Assembly: GCA_913051705.1 (NCBI GenBank)
Contig: CAJXCW010000014.1
Location: 1-41,274 of the forward strand
Origin: an uncultured bacterium
GTDB taxonomy: Bacteria; JAAXHH01
Direction: 5' to 3'
DNA: 41,274 nt
In this document: piece by piece, positions 16,837 through 24,853 of the stretch
How the letters are laid out: each line of letters starts with the position of its first letter
How positions within the stretch are numbered: the stretch's first letter is position 1
Position numbers and translations under genes: made by a program
The notes under the pieces: model-generated
Databases searched by the model: none
Told to the model about the DNA's origin: nothing
What the model saw: the letters and a program-made list of their open reading frames with translations, nothing else

Positions 16837-18114
16837 CTATTCGAATGTTATCGGATGATCGCTATCCATCCACCGACGATTTTCGAACATGCCGATCCGA
16901 ATCAGAATGACAATGCCCATGATCACTAAAACAGCCAGCGCCAGGAAAAAGTTAGTCCAGCCCGGTACATTACGATAGACGGTTAGTGTATATCCGGCCT
17001 GTTTCGTATCCGATTGCGGTTCGACGAGCAAGTAATATCGACCACTGGGCACCGAAGGAATCGTAATCTCGCTCTTCTTGTTGCCTTCAACCCAGGATTC
17101 ACCACCCGACACGCCATGATAGTAGTTCACCTCCCAGGCGAAATCGTAGGCCTCACCCGTCTCGTCATTAACCATCAGCATACTGAAAAACATCCATTGA
17201 TTGTCCAGGTTGGTAGACGCTTCGATGACGACGTTTGAATCATGACCAAGCAATAAAAAAGTATCGGTGACATAAGTTTTTGTTTCCTGGGCGTCATCAA
17301 ACCGCATGAGCTGATCGAATACCGGGTTGTCTTTTCCGGATGTGGAAATAAAACCCAATTGCAGGACAATTAAAATAAGAAATAGAAACCCTATAAAAGA
17401 TCTTGCTTTCTTCCCGCCCTGTCCATACGGCGATGGCTGGCTGGAGGCGATCCCGACCTTTTCAGGAAGGGGTTCTTTTAGATCGAAACCTTTGACTACC
17501 TCCGAGCGTTCCATATACCGCCCGAAATACCAGGTCTCTTTTCGCTGCCGACTACGCGATGTACCGAGCGTCGCCCGGCTCAATAAATGCGGTGGGGCGA
17601 TATATTCCGAGATATCCGTCGTTTCACCTATTTCGGCAGGCCAGTACATTTCACCCACCACCTGAGTGATTTTCGGCTTTATGGTTTGAAAGTGCTTGTA
17701 CTGCTTATCTTCATAAAGATAAATCGGCTGCCTGCCGCGTTTAACATTCTCCGGCTTTGTATCAATCTGAGTCATATAGGTCCAATGTCCGTTGTCCTCG
17801 GACATCCAGCGGATCACGCCATCTTTGCCGGTCAATAAATATTCGGTCCAATCATAGACAATCCCATCCACCGTGATGGCTTTACGCAAATAGCCGATCA
17901 TTTCCAGAGCCTGCCCCCGAATCGTACCACGAGCGCCCAGAGGAATATACGGCGGTATGATCATCTCCGTACGCCCCACGACCATCGGCTCGCTGTCATC
18001 CTTAAAATGCATAAGAGAACCGCACGTTTCACATCCCACCGCTTCGGTCTGCTCCGCAGCGCGTAGTGTGATCGGGTTCGAACAATTCGGACAGGAGAGG
18101 GAGGGTTGGGGCAT
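16837..18114 (-). CDS. Zinc-ribbon DUF4178 membrane protein
   Basis: About 425 residues from ATG 18114. Domain order: a zinc ribbon (CPNC and CETC, spaced ~20 residues) at the N-terminus, a DUF4178 domain (IPLGARGTIRGQALEMIGYL to GVIRWMSEDNGHWTYM), a second beta-rich segment, a membrane span (ARSFIGFLFLILIVLQLGF), an extracytoplasmic beta domain with GRYYLLVEPQSDTKQAGYTL, and a last span (FFLALAVLVIMGIVILIRIG). The track begins at 18255, but its first 47 residues (SQSP-type) come from an intergenic repeat. Neighbours are another DUF4178 gene upstream and DUF350 downstream. It probably recruits the cytosolic partners to the membrane; function is not established. Confidence 0.8.
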   Translation of the reverse strand: MPQPSLSCPNCSNPITLRAAEQTEAVGCETCGSLMHFKDDSEPMVVGRTEMIIPPYIPLGARGTIRGQALEMIGYLRKAITVDGIVYDWTEYLLTGKDGVIRWMSEDNGHWTYMTQIDTKPENVKRGRQPIYLYEDKQYKHFQTIKPKITQVVGEMYWPAEIGETTDISEYIAPPHLLSRATLGTSRSRQRKETWYFGRYMERSEVVKGFDLKEPLPEKVGIASSQPSPYGQGGKKARSFIGFLFLILIVLQLGFISTSGKDNPVFDQLMRFDDAQETKTYVTDTFLLLGHDSNVVIEASTNLDNQWMFFSMLMVNDETGEAYDFAWEVNYYHGVSGGESWVEGNKKSEITIPSVPSGRYYLLVEPQSDTKQAGYTLTVYRNVPGWTNFFLALAVLVIMGIVILIRIGMFENRRWMDSDHPITFE

Positions 18115-18284
18115 TGGTGATTGACTGATTGGTGATTGACTGATGGATTTCGATTCGCTCAATCGAAAGTATTGAACGCCTCTTCGAGACTTTATTAGAA
18201 CGCGCTTCGCTCGCTTTGCTTTTGGTGATTGACTGATTGGCTTTTTTCTTTTCAATCACCAAATCACCAATCACCAATCACTAA
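18113..18284. repeat. TTGGTGATTGACTGA repeat hairpin, copy 2
   Basis: The left arm repeats TTGGTGATTGACTGA; the right arm (18252-18283) repeats AATCACCAA in the opposite sense, so the RNA would fold on itself. The centre contains a TTCG-type mini-palindrome (GCGCTTCGCTCGC). It occupies the whole gap between the two DUF4178 genes and adds an open frame of 47 codons to the downstream one. Confidence 0.75.
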
Positions 18285-18294
18285 TTATAAAAAC

Positions 18295-18768
18295 TCAGGC
18301 CAGCCTAAGCGCCTCCAGGTCAACATTTTCTCCGATAAACACAATCGGCGGTGTTTCGCTGTAGTCTATCGTCGCACAGAATTTGCCGGAGCCGGCCAGG
18401 TCCGCCACGGGTATCTCAGTGCCTGGCTCGGCATCAAAGGGCAAATCACCGTCCGCGCCAGCATAGACGGCTATATAAAGATCAGAGACATCATAATATC
18501 GGCGGTTCAACTTTAGCTCCTGATCCAGCCTTAACGATTCAAAAGCAGGTAACGTATCTAATTCGGCGATCTCCGTCTCAAAAGTTACCGCGTATGTGCC
18601 ATCGCCATCACTGAGCCAACCGGCAAGGCCCTCATCAAATAAAAGGTACCATTCATTCCATGAGGAGGCGTCTTCATCCTGGAGTTGTGATCGACCGACG
18701 ATCGTAAACGCCCGATGTCGGTAACGGCCTTGCCCGCCGATTCGAATTTGAGTCTCATCACTGTTCAT
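18295..18768 (-). CDS. DUF4178 domain protein
   Basis: 157 residues, a lone DUF4178 domain: RIGGQGRYRHRAFTIVGRSQ, then SSWNEWYLLFDEGLAGWLSD, GDGTYAVTFE and, at the end, GKFCATIDYSETPPIVFIGE. No membrane segment or signal. The ATG has a GGAAGGG site. It follows the SAM decarboxylase after 41 bases and is surely cotranscribed. The domain is known by its neighbourhood with spermidine-synthase-like, DUF350 and PspA-type proteins; its biochemical role is unknown. Confidence 0.85.
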   Translation of the reverse strand: MNSDETQIRIGGQGRYRHRAFTIVGRSQLQDEDASSWNEWYLLFDEGLAGWLSDGDGTYAVTFETEIAELDTLPAFESLRLDQELKLNRRYYDVSDLYIAVYAGADGDLPFDAEPGTEIPVADLAGSGKFCATIDYSETPPIVFIGENVDLEALRLA

Positions 18769-18809
18769 CTATGCCCTTCCGGACACACTTAGCCTCCGGG
18801 GTCTGCGGG

Positions 18810-19196
18810 TTACCTGTTCCCGGAATACTCACGTGGACATTCTCGAATAGATACGGATGTCGCCTGAATCATACGGGAGAACATAGACTGCCAGTCCATA
18901 GCCGTCCTGGGCGAACAGCAGAATAAATTAAAACAGGCGGATTCGTATTCCGGAAACGTATGAATGGTCATATGTGACTCCAGGAGCATCCAGAAACCGG
19001 TCATACCCTTTGTCGTAGGGAATTGGTGCCAGACCGGATCGCCCATGGGATGTAAACGCATCTCACGCACAACGGTATTAAACAAAGCAGACATCGTACG
19101 ACGATCCTGCAACACATCGGCTGGACAACCGAAAATATCCACCAGCCACTCCATTCCGTTCAACGCCATCTCCTGATTATTTAATCCAGACAACAC
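18810..19196 (-). CDS. speH: S-adenosylmethionine decarboxylase proenzyme (SpeH type)
   Basis: 128 residues, the size of bacterial class 1B AdoMet decarboxylases. The self-cleavage site is LLESHMTIHTFPEY: Ser74 becomes the pyruvoyl cofactor, with His75 beside it. The catalytic Cys lies in FNLFCC (about 93). The N-terminal EWLVDIFGC matches the family start. It makes decarboxylated SAM, the aminopropyl donor used by spermidine synthase. The start is uncertain: ATG 19196 lacks a ribosome site, whereas AGGAG stands six bases before an internal TTG. It leads the seven-gene cluster. Confidence 0.88.
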   Translation of the reverse strand: MLSGLNNQEMALNGMEWLVDIFGCPADVLQDRRTMSALFNTVVREMRLHPMGDPVWHQFPTTKGMTGFWMLLESHMTIHTFPEYESACFNLFCCSPRTAMDWQSMFSRMIQATSVSIRECPREYSGNR

Positions 19197-19240
19197 ATGA
19201 TATTAGAAAATAAATAGCGGGATATCAACAAGATACAGAT

Positions 19241-19273
19241 ATTATACTTAGGAAGAAATAAGACATCTGTCAA
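19241..19273 (-). promoter_or_regulatory. Possible promoter of the polyamine cluster
   Basis: On the minus strand TTGACA (19273-19268) and TATAAT (19246-19241) are both perfect but 21 bases apart, longer than the usual 17. It could need an activator that compensates for the spacing, or be chance. Confidence 0.3.
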
Positions 19274-19354
19274 GCACGAATATCGTGGGATCAATTAGAC
19301 AACCCTCGAGGGCTCAAAAAATTTCCGGCGAAAATCATCCAATTCAGGAAATAG

Positions 19355-20089
19355 CTAGAATTCCACCGACGCTCCCACAAATACGGTGATAATATTCGTC
19401 TCGGATCGGGAAATATTGAGCGCCGTCTGGCCACTCTGCCGAAGAACATCGCCACGATTCAGGTAGGAGGCCTCAGCGCCGTCCAGATATCGGAGACGAA
19501 AATCGATGGAGACGGTTCGAACGCTGCGGTTGAACTGGGTACGTTCGGACCGGCCGTCATAGACTTCGATCATAAAACCCACGCTGCCGCCATAGGTAAA
19601 CGCCACATCGGAAAAATTGATGGAACTGGCGATATCATCACTGAACGGGTCGGGGATATTCCGGATAGACGTTTGGGTGAATAGATAGTGGAATCCGAAC
19701 AGACCGTCGATATAAGGCCGGAAGGGGCCTTCACGTGGTTGGAGACGTAAGAATAAGTTGGTCATCAATATATTGTTATCCGTAACCACACGGACACTAA
19801 CATCTGGAATGGTCGTGCTGAATCGTTCGTTTCGGCTTTCATGTCCATATATCATATAGGACATATCCAGACCTAAGATAACCGGACTTTGTGGGAATCG
19901 ATAGCCGATATGGCCCGAGATGCCGATACCCGGATTGGTTATGTTATTTCCGAATCCCCCTGAGGGGAAACCGCCCAGGAGGCCCAGGCCAGCCTGGAGG
20001 CTTGCCGGCATATCCTGCGCCTGTACCGGGACCGAGGACGTCAACAGGATCGTTAACGGGATGTAAATCAGCCTACGTATCCTAGGCAC
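19355..20089 (-). CDS. Outer-membrane beta-barrel protein
   Basis: 244 residues starting with GTG. A signal peptide (RRLIYIPLTILLTSSVPVQAQ) with an AQA-like cleavage site is followed by alternating amphipathic strands (GIGISGHIGYRF, PVILGLDMSYMIYG, FTYGGSVGFMIEVYD, VSIDFRLRYL). It ends VFVGASVEF, a C-terminal Phe as recognised by the BAM machinery. This is an OmpW/OmpA-barrel-like eight-to-ten-stranded porin or receptor of unknown cargo. It shares direction with the polyamine cluster downstream but lies 150 bases away, beyond that cluster's candidate promoter. Confidence 0.75.
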   Translation of the reverse strand: MPRIRRLIYIPLTILLTSSVPVQAQDMPASLQAGLGLLGGFPSGGFGNNITNPGIGISGHIGYRFPQSPVILGLDMSYMIYGHESRNERFSTTIPDVSVRVVTDNNILMTNLFLRLQPREGPFRPYIDGLFGFHYLFTQTSIRNIPDPFSDDIASSINFSDVAFTYGGSVGFMIEVYDGRSERTQFNRSVRTVSIDFRLRYLDGAEASYLNRGDVLRQSGQTALNISRSETNIITVFVGASVEF

Positions 20090-20204
20090 TTAAATGCTCC
20101 AGGTTAGCTGGTGTTACGCAAAGAACGTGTAACATCAGGGTTATTTGTGTTTTGTGCTTTGTGATTTGGAAACACTGATAATCCATCCGTGAAAATACTA
20201 CAAG

Positions 20205-22472
20205 TCATTCCGAAAGCCACTCACCAAGTTGAATACTTTCTTCCAGACGCTCCTCAAATGTATCAAACGCGAGAGCACGCTCTCGACAGGAGTCATCGAA
20301 AATCTGCAGGTGTAAAGGCACGGTGGATGACCCGGTAAAAGCCACGTGCAATTCATCCGCGTCTTTCTCGTAACTTGCATGGGCCAGGTGCGCCTGCACT
20401 TTGCTACGGGCGTAGGCGCCCACCGCATCTTGCGCCATCTTGATCGCGCCGGTATCGGAGACAAAGGAATCAATACGATCTAATATGACCTCCCATTCCC
20501 CCGGCGCCAGTGAGATGATATCCTGCTCCTTCAGCATAATCCCCCCGTAAAAACGGGCATCAAGGCCCATCTTAGCCGAAGAAATAATTTTATCTACTAT
20601 ATTTATAGTACGTGGTGGCCTCAATCCGGGTTCCAAAAGATTCCGACCAGGCACAGCCGAGGGTTTTGTTATTCTAAAACGCCTGTTCTGGATTAATTCA
20701 TACGGCTCTGGATCCGCACGCGTTACGAATAATCCCGGGAAACCGAACAGGTCATCCAGAATAAAACCCGGATGGCCGTACGGACCGGGTTCCCAATGTA
20801 TATGATCCGCCAGTTGCGCTTCATTCGGCAAGAAGGGTGAAAGGCTATATCGCACTTCGGCTCCCATGATCATTGGAACAGCATTACGACCATATTCACC
20901 ATAAGATGGATAAAAGGTATGTCCGATCGGAATACCATGCTGCTTGAATTTTTCTTCGGCCTGTGCCATACGGGCCCGCAGTTCATTATCATGGTACGCC
21001 TGGCTACGGGGATGATGATAATACAGACCGCGTTTTTCCGTCATACCCTGCGGGTACCAGATTACGTTATCAGTTGAAGCTATATCAGCCATGATGGCCC
21101 AATCATCCGTATGAACTTCCTCTGTCAACACCCCTACATAAGGCGTCCATCCCCGTGATAGAACGGGTCGTAGCCAGTCAAATCCATCTGAGGCGCCGGA
21201 TGCGTGCTGAACCTGAAAGGTCATATAAGACGGCATCGCCTTCATAACAAACGGTTTTCTCGATGCCCAGACGATCGATTTCCAGAACACATCATCGAGC
21301 CCTTCGCCATGGCCATAATAAGCGGCGTCCCATAACCTGGGACTGACCAGATATTGAACGATTCGCCCTTCGCCGACTTGCCCGACGACCATCACAGGCA
21401 TCTGTCCATCCGTTTCCAGTAAAGCCGGATTATGCCCCGGTGTTTCTACACACATCAGCTCTAACGTTTGTCGAAGGTTATGACGCTTTTCCGGCTCATG
21501 CGTACGGACAATAAAATGGTCCGAAGCGGGTACGACGACCCGCTGTGTCTCATGTCTTGTCTGTGCAGAATTAACGGGCAGGATAGCTATTAATGATTCC
21601 GGGTAACGGTCAATGCAATGGTCGAAGCTGATAAAACCGATGCCATCGCATACCGCTTTAACCATCTGACGGGCCAACGATTCCGACAGACTGTCGCCAA
21701 GGCCTTCCTGTGCCAGGATCACAGCCTGATGTGTACTGAGCGCCTGTGAAGGTTCCCGATCCTCTGCGAGGTCCAGCACGCGATAAGGTATATCCAGATG
21801 ATATAAGGCGGATAATATGGTTCGGCGAGCCCGGTTATAGGTATCCTGCTGTGAATGATCGAGGATAACCAGTAAGACCCGGTTGCCGCTCGCCTCCCGA
21901 ATCTGATACGATGCCGGTTCCGGTCGCACATGGCGCCACCACTGGTCTGTTTGGTCGGTGTCAGAGAAAATGGCGGCCCAACGCACCCGATGACTGTCTT
22001 CTAAATACGCCGGCTCAAATCCAAGCCTCAGATAGGATTTAATGGCAGGAATACGGAAATCATCCGTCCCCAGATAGGAAGATTCATAATCATGATCCCG
22101 CATATAATGCAGAAGTGCCAGGGTCACCAGATAACCGAGGCCCTTACCACGGTGCGCCGGTTTCGCACAGACCATATGCACCTGGGCGCTGGTTGGACCG
22201 TATAACGCTGTGGGCCACACACAGGCAGCCGCAACCGGCTCACCGTCATATACTATGAAGAATAAGCCGTCAGGTAGAAAAAGATCCTGGCCGGTGATCT
22301 GCGCCCGACATTCTTCAATCGTCCAGTTCGAACCGATCCCGGTTTCCATTATCGCGCACCAGGCCGCTTCATCACCCGGCTGATACGTCCGAAGCGCATA
22401 CCCTTCCGGGATGATCAGATCCGGCAGATCATCCAGATTCGACCGAATCATATGTAATTGTTGTTCCGCCAT
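20205..22472 (-). CDS. Large multidomain protein: GNAT acetyltransferase + amidotransferase-like + barrel-like domain
   Basis: 755 residues. Residues 1-170 are a GNAT acyltransferase: VHMVCAKPAHRGKGLGYLV is the acetyl-CoA pyrophosphate loop and IPAIKSYLRLGFEP the closing motif. Residues ~195-400 look like a ThuA/class I amidotransferase-like Rossmann domain (RVLLVILDHSQQDTYNRARR, GEGRIVQYLVSPRLWD) without a clear nucleophile Cys. Residues ~405-690 resemble a deacetylase/glycosidase-type barrel (WTPYVGVLTEEVHTDDW, GIPIGHTFYPSYGEYGRNA). A small C-terminal beta segment follows. The set suggests modification of an amino sugar or glycan. It is the second gene after a TIM-barrel sugar isomerase, 33 bases apart. 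GNAT is certain; the rest is tentative. Confidence 0.6.
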   Translation of the reverse strand: MAEQQLHMIRSNLDDLPDLIIPEGYALRTYQPGDEAAWCAIMETGIGSNWTIEECRAQITGQDLFLPDGLFFIVYDGEPVAAACVWPTALYGPTSAQVHMVCAKPAHRGKGLGYLVTLALLHYMRDHDYESSYLGTDDFRIPAIKSYLRLGFEPAYLEDSHRVRWAAIFSDTDQTDQWWRHVRPEPASYQIREASGNRVLLVILDHSQQDTYNRARRTILSALYHLDIPYRVLDLAEDREPSQALSTHQAVILAQEGLGDSLSESLARQMVKAVCDGIGFISFDHCIDRYPESLIAILPVNSAQTRHETQRVVVPASDHFIVRTHEPEKRHNLRQTLELMCVETPGHNPALLETDGQMPVMVVGQVGEGRIVQYLVSPRLWDAAYYGHGEGLDDVFWKSIVWASRKPFVMKAMPSYMTFQVQHASGASDGFDWLRPVLSRGWTPYVGVLTEEVHTDDWAIMADIASTDNVIWYPQGMTEKRGLYYHHPRSQAYHDNELRARMAQAEEKFKQHGIPIGHTFYPSYGEYGRNAVPMIMGAEVRYSLSPFLPNEAQLADHIHWEPGPYGHPGFILDDLFGFPGLFVTRADPEPYELIQNRRFRITKPSAVPGRNLLEPGLRPPRTINIVDKIISSAKMGLDARFYGGIMLKEQDIISLAPGEWEVILDRIDSFVSDTGAIKMAQDAVGAYARSKVQAHLAHASYEKDADELHVAFTGSSTVPLHLQIFDDSCRERALAFDTFEERLEESIQLGEWLSE

Positions 22473-22505
22473 AGGTCGTCACCGATTCATATATTTATTG
22501 AATGC

Positions 22506-23273
22506 CTATACACCACACCCGATGCGCCTCAAGTAGGCTACCGAATCAGCCACCCGCTGACAGGTCTGGGCTTCATCCAGATTTTCCCCTTCGACGCCTT
22601 CGATTTCCATCGTGAACGGCCCGTTATATCCCCTGTCATTCAGCAGGTCGAACACCGTCTTGAAATCGACAATGCCCTCTCCAAAAGTCGGAAAGCACCA
22701 GGTCTTATACCTGCCATCGGTATCTTTGAGATGCATACTGCCTATATAATTGATAACTTTTTTCATTTCTTCCACGTGATCGACGTTCTGATTATAATAA
22801 TGGATATTGGCCGTATCATAGTTGACACGTACATTCGGATGATCAACACCCTTCATCGTCTCTATGGCCACGTCCGCATTCGTAATCAAGTCCGGATGCG
22901 TTTCCATACCGATGGTGATGCCGTACTCAGCGGCTTTTTCACCGGCGCGCCGAAGATGCTCGTAGACTATCTGCTTATCCATCTCTCCAGCCTTCACGCT
23001 GACAAAAAGAATCTTCGCATTGAGTGCCGTCGCCGCTTCCAGCGTAGGCACAAGCAAGTCGGCGACTTCATCACTTTCAATCTCAATCGTCGCCTGTAAG
23101 CTACTGGCCGACAGCCCGTGCTGAGCCAATCGGGCCTTTACCTGCTCTATCTGATCCGGTGCAGGGGTTGGGATCTCCACATGATTGACGCCGATCGTCG
23201 GCAGATGTTCGAAAGCGGATTCACTGTACTTCCCATAACTCGCAGTTCGGCAGGCAAGCAGATTGTCAGGCAT
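22506..23273 (-). CDS. Sugar phosphate isomerase/epimerase-like TIM-barrel protein
   Basis: 255 residues of the xylose-isomerase/AP-endonuclease-2 barrel. Metal-site elements are visible: GITIGMETHPDLI (Glu), NVRVNYDTANIHYYNQNVD (Asp, His), IGSMHLKDTDG (His, Asp) and GPFTMEIEGVEGE (Glu). Such enzymes isomerise or epimerise sugars, keto-sugars or inositol derivatives. An AAAGGA site lies eight bases ahead of the ATG, and a good minus-strand promoter stands 50-80 bases upstream. It forms an operon with the GNAT multidomain gene. Confidence 0.85.
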   Translation of the reverse strand: MPDNLLACRTASYGKYSESAFEHLPTIGVNHVEIPTPAPDQIEQVKARLAQHGLSASSLQATIEIESDEVADLLVPTLEAATALNAKILFVSVKAGEMDKQIVYEHLRRAGEKAAEYGITIGMETHPDLITNADVAIETMKGVDHPNVRVNYDTANIHYYNQNVDHVEEMKKVINYIGSMHLKDTDGRYKTWCFPTFGEGIVDFKTVFDLLNDRGYNGPFTMEIEGVEGENLDEAQTCQRVADSVAYLRRIGCGV

Positions 23274-23324
23274 GATGGTCCTTTCAGATTTCGATGTGGG
23301 TTCAGGGTCTAAGATCGTTTGAAT

Positions 23325-23353
23325 AATATATAATATGTTTTATCAGAAATCAA
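23325..23353 (-). promoter_or_regulatory. Sigma70-type promoter for the isomerase/GNAT operon
   Basis: Minus strand: TTGATT (23353-23348), 17-base spacer, TATATT (23330-23325). The start of transcription would lie about 45 bases before the isomerase ATG. Confidence 0.5.
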
Positions 23354-23362
23354 TAAAGCCTT

Positions 23363-23408
23363 TATGGTTTCATTACCCACAATCACCCATCAAAAATGAC
23401 CCATCACC
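23363..23408. repeat. ACCCATCA-type short repeat at the 3' end of hpnE
   Basis: ACCCACAATCACCCATC, then TGACCCATCACC, repeat an ACCCATCA unit across the stop codon of hpnE, so the last residues of HpnE (MGHF) are repeat-encoded. It resembles the TTGGTGAT family in reverse. Confidence 0.45.
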
Positions 23409-24853
23409 AATTTCATGATCCCTTCCATCGGCACCTCCGGCAGGAGTACCTTCTGTGGCTTGTCAAAGACACTTAACATGGCCTCCGCACTTTGGTAGCC
23501 GCTCCGGACCGCACTCTCCATGGTCGCCGGCCAGCCGGTCTGCGTCCAATCGCCAGCTACGAACAAATTGGAAATCGGGCTTACCGGTCCAGGTCGTAAC
23601 GGGTCGCAACCGGGTTCAGGGGCAAACGTCGCCCGACCTTCTTTGACCACGATGGCCTTTAGAAGTTTGGCCTCTTGAACAGCAGGAAAGATCGATTTGA
23701 GATCTTCCAGCGCCTGTTGAATAATCACCTGTTGCGGCTGCTTCATCCATTCATTCGAGGCGCTGACCACCAGGCCGAGATACGTACCCGATTCGGTGGA
23801 TGAAAAGGCATCGGGATCCCGTATGGTCTGATTAAATATCCATTGAATCGTCCGTCCCAATACAGCGACGAAGTCCAGATCCATGACCGGGCGATCTAAC
23901 CACACGTGTACAGCCGTAATCGGTGAAACGTCCAGACGCTGTAAATTGTTGAAGTAGTCCCAACGAGCTACTTCTGTGTCGGGGAGCATTTTAAGAAGTA
24001 TATCAAAAGGCAGGGCAGACAAATAGGCATCCGCCTGAACGGTCGTCCCATCCTGCAACGTCATCCTCGTAATGCGCGTATTATCTACAGCCATTTCGGT
24101 AATACCCTGGTCGAGGATAACACGGCCACCTCGCTGCTCCAGATAGTCTATACAGGGGGCATATAAATCACCCAGCGGCACCACGGGCAGGCCGACCTGA
24201 TAACCCTGCCTGTTGGATAGAAACGCCTTTACAATAGTCATGATACCGTATTCGGCGTCTATATCATCCAATTCGTCATTCAACGCGCTGATTAGAATCG
24301 GGCGCCACAGGGCCTCTATCGACCGCTCGGTCGCCCGGTGGGATTTAAGCCAGTTTTGCATGGAAAGCGGCAGGTGGGCAGATGTAGGAGCCTTATTGCC
24401 CTCTTGCCCACCTGCCCTCTTTCCCACCTGCCCACCTGCCCTAGTATGCCATATCATATGCACCATGGCATAGCTGACGGACAGTTTATCTTTCCATCCC
24501 AGGAATTTAAGCCGAAAGAAGGAGGGCAGCAGATGTAAAGGCACGGGAAGCGGAGAACTCTGGATGACGGAGATCCGGTTGGCCTCATCTATGAAGGGAA
24601 CACGATCCTGGAATACAATGCCGTTTTCAACACCGAGTCTGGTGTAAAAATCAATCAGATTGGCACAACACCGTAAAAGGACATGCTGGCAATTGTCGAC
24701 CAGTTCGCCGCCGGCAGGATGGACAAACGAGGAAGCTCGACCGCCAAGAATGGTCCGGCGCTCATATAACGTGACCTTCAGGCCGGCATCCGCTAATGCC
24801 ACCGCGCCGGCAAGACCGGCAAGTCCGCCACCGATCACAATGACATCGTTCAT
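23390..24853 (-). CDS. hpnE: Hydroxysqualene dehydroxylase HpnE
   Basis: 487 residues of the phytoene-desaturase/HpnE flavoprotein family. DVIVIGGGLAGLAGAVALAD binds the FAD ADP part, LYERRTILGGRASSF follows, and NLFVAGDWTQTGWPATMES is the C-terminal FAD motif. HpnE reduces hydroxysqualene, made by HpnC, to squalene. Its start overlaps the hpnD stop by ATGA, indicating coupling. An oddity is an extra ~29-residue Gly/Gln/Lys-rich loop (RAGGQVGKRAGGQEGNK) at about residues 137-165, encoded by a GGGCAGGTGGG repeat. It lies between conserved blocks, so the enzyme may still work. Confidence 0.92.
   Translation of the reverse strand: MNDVIVIGGGLAGLAGAVALADAGLKVTLYERRTILGGRASSFVHPAGGELVDNCQHVLLRCCANLIDFYTRLGVENGIVFQDRVPFIDEANRISVIQSSPLPVPLHLLPSFFRLKFLGWKDKLSVSYAMVHMIWHTRAGGQVGKRAGGQEGNKAPTSAHLPLSMQNWLKSHRATERSIEALWRPILISALNDELDDIDAEYGIMTIVKAFLSNRQGYQVGLPVVPLGDLYAPCIDYLEQRGGRVILDQGITEMAVDNTRITRMTLQDGTTVQADAYLSALPFDILLKMLPDTEVARWDYFNNLQRLDVSPITAVHVWLDRPVMDLDFVAVLGRTIQWIFNQTIRDPDAFSSTESGTYLGLVVSASNEWMKQPQQVIIQQALEDLKSIFPAVQEAKLLKAIVVKEGRATFAPEPGCDPLRPGPVSPISNLFVAGDWTQTGWPATMESAVRSGYQSAEAMLSVFDKPQKVLLPEVPMEGIMKLVMGHF
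24366..24441. repeat. GGGCAGGTGGG repeat inserted in the hpnE coding sequence
   Basis: The minus strand repeats GGGCAGGTGGGCAGGTGGG and GAGGGCAGGTGGGCA units. The array is in frame, without stop codons, and encodes a low-complexity loop. A short related stretch (GTGGGCAATTGGGCAAG) lies at 27863-27880. Confidence 0.7.

Noticed and set aside
22458-23099. 213-aa plus-strand ORF
   Set aside because: Antisense of the sugar isomerase, whose metal-site motifs are on the minus strand.
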